A stretch of DNA of 5,145 bases, taken from the NCBI GenBank assembly GCA_030597505.1, contig JAUVRS010000212.1, positions 1 through 5,145 on the forward strand, read 5' to 3'. The notes under the pieces are model-generated. The model was given only the letters and a program-made list of their open reading frames with translations. It did not search any database and had not been told where the DNA came from. This DNA comes from Desulfobacteraceae bacterium. Its GTDB lineage: Bacteria; Desulfobacterota; DSM-4660; Desulfatiglandales; Desulfatiglandaceae. Below, piece after piece: positions 1-5,145 of the stretch. The stretch's first letter is position 1. Every line of letters begins with the position of its first letter. A program made the translations under genes and the position numbers.

Positions 1-1238
1 ACCACAAGGAAATCAAGTTTTTTTAAGGCCTCATAGGGCTCCCGGGCATTGGCCCTGGTTGACACGGGGTTGGTGCCGCACAAGAGGCCCGCCTTCAGGG
101 GATAGGGTTTTCCGGTCAGAATGGCATCCCATGCCACCTTGGGTGTGATCATGGCCACCCTCGAGGCCAGCTTGTACTGATCGCCGCCCAGCCGTTTTTT
201 CAGCTGCTCTTTGGGGAGATCCCTGTGGCGGCAAAACTGGGAGACCGTTCGTACCGGCGGGGGCACAAAAAAGACATTTCCGCCAGGTACGTCCAAGTTG
301 CCTGTTGCGGCCATAAGACCGGTGATGATCCGGGTGCAGTCCGTACAGTTCAGGGTCTGTTCCGTGGGTACGCCCCAGTTGATACACCCGGGCTTTGTGG
401 TGGCATACATCCTTGCGGCCTTTCGGATCAAGTCTTGTTTTACCCACGTGATTTCTTCTACCTTTTCAAGGGGGTACTCCCTGACCCTCTCGACAAAAGC
501 GTCCCACCCGTTGACATAGTTATCAACAAATTCCCTGTCATAGAGCTCTTCTTCAATGATCACATTGAGAAAACCCATGGCAAGAGCCGCATCCGTACCC
601 GGGCGGAGCTGCAGCCACAGATCGGCCCTTTTTGCCAAGAACCCCTCACGGGGATCTATGACAATCAGCTTGCTTCCTTTTTTATAAGCCCGCCAGAAAC
701 CCTCTCCCTTGTACTCGTCGGGGTTGGTCCACTGGGGGTTACAGGCCCACATGACGATACATTTTGGTTCGCCGGCATAGTCACAGACAGGAAGGTTTCC
801 GCATGTGATCAGAGTGGCAGCGACCCGGGATACATAACACATATGCCCTGCGGTAAGCACATTGGGTGTGCCCAGGAGGTTTGCAAACCGGTAAAGATGG
901 CTCTCGTAATCCCTCCCTGTTCCTTGACCGATAACAATAGACTCCGCGCCATATTCTTTGATAACGGCGTTGAACTTTTGAGCCACCGTATCCAGGGCCT
1001 CATCCCAGGTGATTCGTTCCCAGCCCTTGTCACCTTTTTTCATTGGATGGAGAACTCTGTCCGGATGATAAGCCAATTGAGTGATCGCAAGGCCCTTGCT
1101 GCAAAGCGTGCCGTGACTGATGGGGGAATCCGGATCCCCTTCCACCTTTATGACCTTTCCGTCCTTGACATGGGCAATGACGCCGCATCCCCCATGACAA
1201 TTTCGACAGGCGGTTCTAACTTTTTTTGTTTCTCCCAT
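1..1238 (-). CDS. Molybdopterin (bis-MGD) oxidoreductase with 4Fe-4S site, N-terminal 412 residues, truncated by window edge
   Basis: This is the N-terminal part of a DMSO-reductase-superfamily catalytic subunit; the frame is open to the left edge, so the C-terminal part, including the second cofactor-binding domain, is missing. The start ATG at 1238 has an AGGGAG Shine-Dalgarno 7 bases upstream. The N-terminal cluster motif is complete: C11-x2-C14-x3-C18-x27-C46, with K48 two residues after the last cysteine, as in the formate dehydrogenase/Nap/polysulfide reductase group. C134, in LGTPN followed by GHMC, sits where these enzymes carry the Mo/W ligand, so a cysteine-ligated metal is expected. 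KLIVIDPR (190-197), ATGN..VPGGN (about 310-319) and GTNPVSTRAN (about 388-397) are typical cofactor-domain motifs. No Tat or Sec signal is visible, so a cytoplasmic enzyme is likely. The substrate cannot be told: the overall plan recalls acetylene hydratase, but the residue after the second cluster cysteine is H15, not Asp. Superfamily is certain, reaction unknown. Confidence 0.93.
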   Translation of the reverse strand, partial: MGETKKVRTACRNCHGGCGVIAHVKDGKVIKVEGDPDSPISHGTLCSKGLAITQLAYHPDRVLHPMKKGDKGWERITWDEALDTVAQKFNAVIKEYGAESIVIGQGTGRDYESHLYRFANLLGTPNVLTAGHMCYVSRVAATLITCGNLPVCDYAGEPKCIVMWACNPQWTNPDEYKGEGFWRAYKKGSKLIVIDPREGFLAKRADLWLQLRPGTDAALAMGFLNVIIEEELYDREFVDNYVNGWDAFVERVREYPLEKVEEITWVKQDLIRKAARMYATTKPGCINWGVPTEQTLNCTDCTRIITGLMAATGNLDVPGGNVFFVPPPVRTVSQFCRHRDLPKEQLKKRLGGDQYKLASRVAMITPKVAWDAILTGKPYPLKAGLLCGTNPVSTRANAREPYEALKKLDFLV

Positions 1239-1245
1239 TGTTATT

Positions 1246-1251
1246 CTCCCT
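1246..1251 (-). promoter_or_regulatory. Shine-Dalgarno site of the molybdenum enzyme gene
   Basis: AGGGAG on the minus strand lies 7 bases upstream of the ATG at 1238. It fixes that start: the cluster cysteines begin at residue 11, so no later start would keep the 4Fe-4S motif intact. Confidence 0.75.
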
Positions 1252-1307
1252 AAATATCTTATACGTCAACAAGATCGGCAATACCGAACCTCAAAATATG
1301 CGTGAAA

Positions 1308-1382
1308 CTAAAAATATATCGAGCGTTTTTCTCTGGGTAAAATCACCAAAAAAGGGTTCCAAGATTCTTGTTTCTCGATCAT
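1308..1382 (-). CDS. Possible small ORF of 24 codons in the intergenic gap
   Basis: An ATG at 1382 opens a 24-codon frame ending in TAG (1310-1308). What supports it is a good Shine-Dalgarno, AAGGA (1394-1390), 7 bases upstream of the ATG; this is a better-placed site than those of some of the larger genes here. The peptide starts MIEKQESWNPF and ends REKRSIYF. It is mixed hydrophobic and charged, with no signal peptide, no clear membrane helix and no family that I recognise. It could be a leader peptide or small protein between the HAD gene and the molybdenum enzyme gene, or a chance frame. The same bases hold the candidate promoter and a palindrome, which counts against coding. Confidence 0.25.
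   Translation of the reverse strand: MIEKQESWNPFLVILPREKRSIYF
1313..1341 (-). promoter_or_regulatory. Candidate sigma70-type promoter for the molybdenum enzyme gene
   Basis: On the minus strand TTTACC (1341-1336; 4 of 6 matches to TTGACA) is followed after exactly 17 bases by TATATT (1318-1313; 5 of 6 matches to TATAAT). Transcription would begin near 1306, leaving a leader of about 68 bases before the ATG at 1238. The site lies in an AT-rich gap, and two palindromes sit just upstream of the -35 box. It overlaps a possible small ORF (1382-1308), so at most one of the two readings may be functional. AT-rich sequence gives such matches by chance fairly often. Confidence 0.38.
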
Positions 1383-1386
1383 GATC
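1360..1386. promoter_or_regulatory. Two adjacent palindromes, possible operator
   Basis: CAAGA-T-TCTTG (1360-1370) is an 11-base inverted repeat and GATCATGATC (1377-1386) is a perfect 10-base palindrome; their centres are about 16.5 bases apart. Both lie directly upstream of the candidate -35 box (1336-1341), where an activator or repressor would bind. Neither is followed by a T-run on the minus strand that would make it an intrinsic terminator, and both have loops too small for stable RNA hairpins. No regulator family can be assigned. Confidence 0.3.
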
Positions 1387-1441
1387 AATTCCTTAACAGA
1401 CAATTTCAAAGTTTTCAGACAGACTTAGACCTGCTCAGGCC

Positions 1442-2137
1442 CTAAAGATTAAGAACCAGTGAAGAATACTTCACATCCCGTAAATCATCGACGTAACAAT
1501 GGATACCCTCTTCTGTAACTCTGTCTTTTGAATTGCAATTGTTTCTATTGACGTAAATCAGGCCGTTTTCATGGAACAATCCACTCTTTCGTGCTGCCAT
1601 CAGTTCCGGCAATTCATCGGCGGTGTGGGTGACCACACGATTTCCAAGCCGGGTTTCTTTTTGACAAACCTCTTTGAAGGAATGGGGATTGCTTTTGTCT
1701 CCCCATCGTATCTCCACCATTTTTTCGCCGTGGCTTGCGGCAAGCTGTTCTCCCAGTTCCGGCGCTGGTTTGGATGTGAAAATCATAAGCTTTTGACCTG
1801 CGTCAAGTATCTTCCGCATGGCACATAAGGCATCCTTCATAAAAGCGGAAGCATAATGAGGCCGGATTCCATGGGCCAATGCAGGACCGTCAATGGCATC
1901 TATGATTTCACTCTTCCTCGGTCCGGTTGCCCATGGTTCCCCATCAAGGAGATTGCGGTATTCCCGGACAACTCGCCTCACAGTATCTTTCGGTATCTTT
2001 TCCTTTTGGGCAAGTTCTTCGTAGGTTTGAATTTTCCACTTCCCAAGGACATGTTTGTCTACAATGACGCCCCACAGATCGAATGAGTGCATGGGTTTAA
2101 GGTCGAATGAAACAACCGGTTTTCCGTTACACTCCAT
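1442..2137 (-). CDS. Divergent HAD-superfamily (haloacid dehalogenase-like) protein
   Basis: This 231-residue protein has the order and spacing of a subfamily I HAD hydrolase. Motif I is FDLWGVIVD with D20 as the expected nucleophile. A helical cap follows at about 28-95. Motif II is LMIFTSKP (T121 or S122). Motif III is probably GDKSNP (K148). The motif IV region is THTADELPELMAARKSGL (about 170-187, D174), followed by LIYVN, and the chain ends with VDDLRDV (216-222). The second Asp of DxD, which phosphatases use as acid/base, is W22, and the usual Gly-Asp of motif IV reads Ala-Asp. This suggests something other than an ordinary phosphatase: a dehalogenase-like enzyme, or a non-catalytic member. 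No membrane segment or signal is seen. The ATG is 4 bases after the livF stop with only a weak AGG 11 bases upstream; M16 (2092) is an alternative start that would give the more usual short N-terminus. Substrate is unknown. Confidence 0.82.
   Translation of the reverse strand: MECNGKPVVSFDLKPMHSFDLWGVIVDKHVLGKWKIQTYEELAQKEKIPKDTVRRVVREYRNLLDGEPWATGPRKSEIIDAIDGPALAHGIRPHYASAFMKDALCAMRKILDAGQKLMIFTSKPAPELGEQLAASHGEKMVEIRWGDKSNPHSFKEVCQKETRLGNRVVTHTADELPELMAARKSGLFHENGLIYVNRNNCNSKDRVTEEGIHCYVDDLRDVKYSSLVLNL
2076..2110 (-). repeat. Short direct repeat at the 5' end of the HAD gene
   Basis: The 11-base sequences at 2110-2100 (TCATTCGACCT) and 2086-2076 (TCATTCGATCT) differ at one base and are exactly 24 bases (8 codons) apart in frame, so the peptide SFDL occurs at residues 10-13 and again at 18-21, where the second copy is HAD motif I. 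Either a small local duplication or chance could explain it. Confidence 0.4.
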
Positions 2138-2141
2138 TTTT

Positions 2142-2846
2142 TTATAAACCTAAATACGCTTTTCTGACATGGTCATTGTCGAGAAGGCCTATGCTCTCAC
2201 CTTCCAAAACGATCCTACCATTTTCCAGGACGTATCCTCTGCTTGATACTTCCAGGGCATGTCGGATATTTTGCTCAACGATTAAGATAGTCATCCCCTG
2301 TCCATGAAGCAATCTTATGAATTCAAAAAGCTCCTTTACTATTATGGGTGCCAACCCATAGGAAGGTTCATCAAACATAAAGAGTCTGGGTTTTGCCATC
2401 AAACCTCGTCCCATGGCCAGCATTTGGCGTTCGCCACCGCTCAGCGTGCGTGCCAATTGCCCCGAGCGTTTTTTGAGAATAGGAAAAAACTCATAAACCT
2501 GGCTAAGGGTTTCTGCCCTTTTCTTCCATGTTTCATTAATATAAGCGCCCATCTCAAGGTTCTCGAGGACAGTCATGTCCGGAAAGGGTTTTCCGCCCTC
2601 GGGTACATGGGAGATACCCATTGTGGCGATTTGGTATGGCGGGGTTCCATCTATTCGTCTCCCGAGAAATTCCAGAGTTCCTGCCCCGGGATGGAGTAGG
2701 CCGGATATGGTATTTAGCATCGTTGTTTTACCGGCTGCATTGGCGCCAACCAGGGCAACGATTTCTTTTTCAGCTACTCTCATGGAAACGTCCCATAAGA
2801 CGTCAATCTTCCCATAAGCCGCGTTTATATTGTTCACTTTCAACAT
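2142..2846 (-). CDS. livF: LIV-type ABC transporter ATP-binding protein LivF
   Basis: This is one of the two cytoplasmic ATPases that drive import by the LivHM-type membrane pair. The 234-residue length is normal for LivF. Motifs in order: Walker A GANAAGKTT (34-42), VPEGGKPFPDMTVLENL (81-97) with E83 at the Q-loop position, signature LSGGERQ (136-142), Walker B LFMFDEP (155-161; D159, E160), YGLAP in the D-loop region (163-167), and IVEQN (189-193) with Q192 in place of the switch histidine. Glu at the Q-loop and Gln at the switch are usual in LivF, so they point to this subfamily rather than to damage. The ATG at 2846, 4 bases after the livG stop, is preferred: a start further upstream (2960) would add 38 residues unlike any LivF and overlap livG. 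Substrate is not readable from the ATPase. Confidence 0.95.
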   Translation of the reverse strand: MLKVNNINAAYGKIDVLWDVSMRVAEKEIVALVGANAAGKTTMLNTISGLLHPGAGTLEFLGRRIDGTPPYQIATMGISHVPEGGKPFPDMTVLENLEMGAYINETWKKRAETLSQVYEFFPILKKRSGQLARTLSGGERQMLAMGRGLMAKPRLFMFDEPSYGLAPIIVKELFEFIRLLHGQGMTILIVEQNIRHALEVSSRGYVLENGRIVLEGESIGLLDNDHVRKAYLGL

Positions 2847-2850
2847 GGGC

Positions 2851-3570
2851 CTATATTCCCAGATATATCTCTTTAACCGTCCTGTCGGCAGTGATCTCTT
2901 TTGGCGTACCCTCGCTGATCTTCTTCCCATAATGAAGCGCAATGACCCGGTCAGAGACACCCATGATCGCCTTCATGACATGTTCAATCATAAAAATTGT
3001 AATCCCTTTTTTCCGTATTTTCAGTATCAGCTCTGTTGCCTGGGCGACCTCGGTCGGGTTTAGCCCCGCCATCAACTCATCAAGCAACAGCAACTCCGGT
3101 TTTGTTGCCAACGCCCTGGCTACTTCAAGGCGTTTTTGTTTTGCTATGGTCATTTCTTTGGCGATGACATTGTCCATTCCCGATAATCCAACAAATTCCA
3201 ACAAGTTTGAAGACTCTCGCTGGGCCTCCGATTTGTGGATTCCGCCTGACCTGCCAAAGAGGCAAGCCAGTAGTATGTTCTGAGAAACCGTCATACTGCC
3301 GAAGAGCTTAACCAGCTGAAACGTTCTTGCTAACCCTCTTTTACAGATTTGATGTGGCTTTAGTCCCAGAATGTTTTTACCCTTGAACATTATGATTCCT
3401 GATGTGGGAGCAATAGACCCGGATATCAGGTTGAAAAGGGTTGTTTTACCCGCCCCGTTGGGACCGATCAACCCCACAATTTCCCCTTGATTTATATGAA
3501 AATCGACGCCGGCAGCGGCGGCCAACCCCCCAAAATATTTTTGGACGTCTTTTCCCTCAAGTATCCGCAT
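2851..3570 (-). CDS. livG: LIV-type ABC transporter ATP-binding protein LivG
   Basis: This is the second cytoplasmic ATPase of the importer, 239 residues, expected to pair with LivF under the LivHM membrane dimer. Motifs: Walker A GPNGAGKTT (36-44), Q-loop ARTFQLVKLF (81-90; Q85), Walker B LLLLDELMAGLNPTE (160-174; D164, E165), and switch MIEH (194-197; H197). The C-terminal part (DRVIALHYGKKISEGTP, 207-223) is characteristic of LivG. The signature loop is unusual: where LSGGQ or LSYGQ is expected the sequence reads MTIAKQKRLEVARALAT (140-156), without either glycine. DEL replaces the common DEP after Walker B. The ATG is one base after the livM stop, with GGTGGA (3581-3576) 5 bases upstream, so the two are probably translationally coupled. 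Confidence 0.95.
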   Translation of the reverse strand: MRILEGKDVQKYFGGLAAAAGVDFHINQGEIVGLIGPNGAGKTTLFNLISGSIAPTSGIIMFKGKNILGLKPHQICKRGLARTFQLVKLFGSMTVSQNILLACLFGRSGGIHKSEAQRESSNLLEFVGLSGMDNVIAKEMTIAKQKRLEVARALATKPELLLLDELMAGLNPTEVAQATELILKIRKKGITIFMIEHVMKAIMGVSDRVIALHYGKKISEGTPKEITADRTVKEIYLGI

Positions 3571-3571
3571 G

Positions 3572-4519
3572 TCATTCCACCAATGCTCGTTTCCGCCATT
3601 TTGTCATTTTTTCACGTATACCCGTCAGGCCTTCGGGCAGAAACAGGATAACGGCTACCAGTATGATACCGTAAAGGAGGTTATAGTAATATGGAAATGT
3701 GGTTATCAGCATGTCTGCCAGAAGCGTAAGCACCGTGGCGCCTATGATTTGGCCATAGATTCGACGAACACCCCCAAAGATGGCCATCAGCACCGGCATA
3801 AAGGAAAACAGCGAATTAAAGGCAATGGACGGGTCAATATATGTCCAACGGGTGGCCATGGTTGCCCCGGCCGCTCCCATAAAAAACGCGCTTATGGCGA
3901 AGGCGACTATTTTTAATCCATTTACATTTATTCCAATGTGATCGGCGGCTTCCTCTGATTCGCCGATCGCAAGCAACGCAAGCCCGTATTTAGAATTGTT
4001 TACAAAATAGGCCATGGCCAGCGTGAGCAAGACAATCGTCAACATGGCGTAATAGACGGTTATGTTGTCTGCCGATACAACCAATCTTCCCACGGTCCTT
4101 GTGATGTTAACTTCCCACCATAGGACAGAGTGTCTAATGAGCTCACTGAGCCCGAAAGTGAATATGGTGAAATACATGCCCCTGAGCCGCAAGCTTGAAA
4201 GACCCGTCAGAAGTGCCAGTAAGAAACTCGCAAAACCGCCAAAGGCGATCACCGTCAGAAAAGACAACCCGTCTCCTAGGACGGCCGTGACATATATCCC
4301 GATGCCAAAAAAGGCAGCAGAGGCAAGGGATATGTAACCGGTGGGACCTGAGAAAATAGCCCAGCTGACGGTAAGGGCCATGTACATGAATATATTATTT
4401 ATTGATATGATGGTGTAAGGGCGTAGGAATCGGGGAATAATCGCTGCGAGGATTATGATAATAAAAGGCAACAACAGGGGAAAAAGCCATTTGGAAGCTG
4501 CGCTGTTAGTGGTTGGCAT
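3572..4519 (-). CDS. livM: LIV-type ABC transporter permease LivM
   Basis: This is one of the two inner-membrane subunits that form the import channel, 315 residues and very hydrophobic. Likely membrane helices lie at about 11-31, 36-56, 60-80, 86-108, 113-131, 153-172, 202-222, 236-256, 257-277 and 280-296. The cytoplasmic coupling loop that docks on the ATPases is recognisable as KYGLALLAIGESEEAADHIG (177-196), followed by the helix of the LivM family. GPTGYISLASAAFFGIGIY (58-76) and the terminal LPEGL (294-298) are family hallmarks. The usual GGxGTxxGPxxGA turn reads GGVRRIYGQIIGA (249-261), a departure in the middle residues. The ATG is 3 bases after the livH stop, with GGGGA (4532-4528) 8 bases upstream. 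The lack of a binding protein gene in view leaves the substrate open: branched-chain amino acids, other amino acids, amides or aromatic acids are all carried by relatives. Confidence 0.94.
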   Translation of the reverse strand: MPTTNSAASKWLFPLLLPFIIIILAAIIPRFLRPYTIISINNIFMYMALTVSWAIFSGPTGYISLASAAFFGIGIYVTAVLGDGLSFLTVIAFGGFASFLLALLTGLSSLRLRGMYFTIFTFGLSELIRHSVLWWEVNITRTVGRLVVSADNITVYYAMLTIVLLTLAMAYFVNNSKYGLALLAIGESEEAADHIGINVNGLKIVAFAISAFFMGAAGATMATRWTYIDPSIAFNSLFSFMPVLMAIFGGVRRIYGQIIGATVLTLLADMLITTFPYYYNLLYGIILVAVILFLPEGLTGIREKMTKWRKRALVE

Positions 4520-4522
4520 TCT

Positions 4523-5145
4523 CTATTTCCCCAAAATGCCGGTCGGTCTTACCAAGATCAAAAGAAGGAAGATCATGTAATATGCAATCAACGATAGGCC
4601 GGGATCAATATACATTACGATATTTCCCACAAGACCGAGTATTAACCCTCCTATCAGACTTCCCAAAATATTGCCCAACCCGCCCAAAACTACAGCGATA
4701 ATAGCAATTATTGAATATGGGAGACCCATGAGGGGTGTGATCTCAAACATCATGCTTACGAGGCATCCGGCTAAAGCAGCCATTAAGGCGCCAAGCCCAA
4801 AACATAAACTAAGGATTCTGTGAATATTGATACCCATGAGTTGGGCAGTATTCATATCCTGGGCGGCTGCACGAATAGCTTTGCCAAGGCGGGTGCGTGC
4901 CAGAAAAAAATAGAAGGCCAATCCAATGAACACTGCGAACAAAAGGGCAAGCAACCGGTTTTTGGCATAAATTGCACCGCCAAAATCAACTGTTCCTGCC
5001 AGATAGGTGTAACCTTTTATGTCAGGACCCCAGGACAGCAATGCTATGTTTTGGATGATAAAAAGGAGTCCAAATGAGACCAGGATGGAAGTGCCCTCAA
5101 AGGCGGCCATTGATTCCGATGTCTTTCTGAGGTGTTGAAAAAGGG
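4523..5145 (-). CDS. livH: LIV-type ABC transporter permease LivH, C-terminal part, 5' end outside window
   Basis: This is the partner permease of LivM. About 206 residues plus the stop are visible. The frame is open to the right edge, and the Met at 5110 is internal: the 11 residues before it (including LRKTSES) continue the cytoplasmic segment that precedes the helix in LivH proteins. With relatives near 290-300 residues, roughly 90 N-terminal residues are missing. Numbered from that Met, membrane helices fall at about 7-26, 52-71, 100-120, 132-155 and 171-187. The coupling loop TRLGKAIRAAAQDMNTAQLM (73-92) followed by GINIHRIL is intact, as is VLGGLGNILGSLIGG (141-155), and the C-terminus LVRPTGILGK is the classic LivH ending. 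The stop is 3 bases before livM. The operon promoter and a probable binding-protein gene lie beyond the window. Confidence 0.94.
   Translation of the reverse strand, partial: LFQHLRKTSESMAAFEGTSILVSFGLLFIIQNIALLSWGPDIKGYTYLAGTVDFGGAIYAKNRLLALLFAVFIGLAFYFFLARTRLGKAIRAAAQDMNTAQLMGINIHRILSLCFGLGALMAALAGCLVSMMFEITPLMGLPYSIIAIIAVVLGGLGNILGSLIGGLILGLVGNIVMYIDPGLSLIAYYMIFLLLILVRPTGILGK

Noticed and set aside
31..447. A 138-codon frame on the minus strand inside the Mo enzyme
   Set aside because: It is a shifted frame of the same gene, rich in Arg, Gly and His with no recognisable domain; the in-frame reading is continuous and homologous throughout.
225..1253. A 342-codon open frame on the plus strand
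   Set aside because: It lies opposite the molybdenum enzyme gene. Its translation shows no family motifs, while the minus strand gives a complete 4Fe-4S motif, metal-ligand region and cofactor-domain motifs.
1275..1287. Small hairpin TCGG-5-CCGA in the leader of the Mo enzyme as a riboswitch or Moco RNA
   Set aside because: The stem is only 4 base pairs and the leader of about 68 bases is too short and too AT-rich for the molybdenum cofactor riboswitch.
1344..1364. Possible sigma54 site (TTGGAAC followed by TTTGG on the minus strand)
   Set aside because: The downstream element lacks the GC of the -12 box, which is nearly invariant, and the spacing is poor.
1430..1441. CCTGAGCAGG after the HAD stop as a terminator
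   Set aside because: The stem would be 3 to 4 base pairs with too small a loop and no T-run follows.
2268..2600. Glu at the Q-loop and Gln at the switch position of LivF as damaged catalytic residues
   Set aside because: VPEG and VEQN are the usual forms in LivF proteins, so they identify the subfamily and do not indicate a defect.
2847..2960. An N-terminal extension of livF from an ATG at 2960
   Set aside because: The added 38 residues are basic, unlike LivF, and would overlap the end of livG. The ATG at 2846 gives the family length and the usual start of the domain.
5108..5110. ATG at 5110 as the real start of livH
   Set aside because: The frame is open upstream to the window edge with LivH-like residues, there is no Shine-Dalgarno before this ATG, and the resulting protein would lack the first membrane helices.

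Overview
The window is a one-directional block of bacterial genes, all read on the minus strand, so transcription runs from high to low coordinates. Four genes of a LIV-type (HAAT family) ABC importer come first: livH-like permease (cut by the right edge), livM-like permease, livG-like ATPase and livF-like ATPase. A divergent HAD-superfamily protein gene follows. After a 203-base gap comes the start of a large molybdopterin oxidoreductase gene, cut by the left edge. The first five genes are separated by only 1 to 4 bases, which is strong evidence for a single operon.

Organism: the combination of a LIV-type transporter with a tungsten/molybdenum bis-MGD enzyme that has a 4Fe-4S site and a cysteine metal ligand is common in anaerobes, especially sulfate-reducing or syntrophic Desulfobacterota (former Deltaproteobacteria). 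This placement is inference from gene content and protein style; there is no rRNA or other phylogenetic marker here.

Region by region: 5145-4523 livH (C-terminal about 206 residues); 4519-3572 livM; 3570-2851 livG; 2846-2142 livF; 2137-1442 HAD-like protein; 1441-1239 intergenic, holding a candidate sigma70-type promoter, two short palindromes and a possible 24-codon small ORF with a good Shine-Dalgarno; 1238-1 the first 412 residues of the molybdenum enzyme. A periplasmic binding protein, which such importers need, is not in the window and probably lies beyond position 5145.

Working model (inference): the importer brings in an amino acid or a small carboxylate/aromatic compound, and the two downstream genes may act on it or on its metabolites. 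The molybdenum enzyme may be on its own promoter. The transporter genes are ordinary in architecture. The less ordinary parts are the degenerate HAD motifs, the LivG signature loop that lacks both glycines, the 1239-1441 control region, and the uncharacterised molybdenum enzyme, which resembles acetylene hydratase in outline but lacks its catalytic aspartate. I saw no CRISPR array, insertion sequence, tRNA, rRNA or clear intrinsic terminator.
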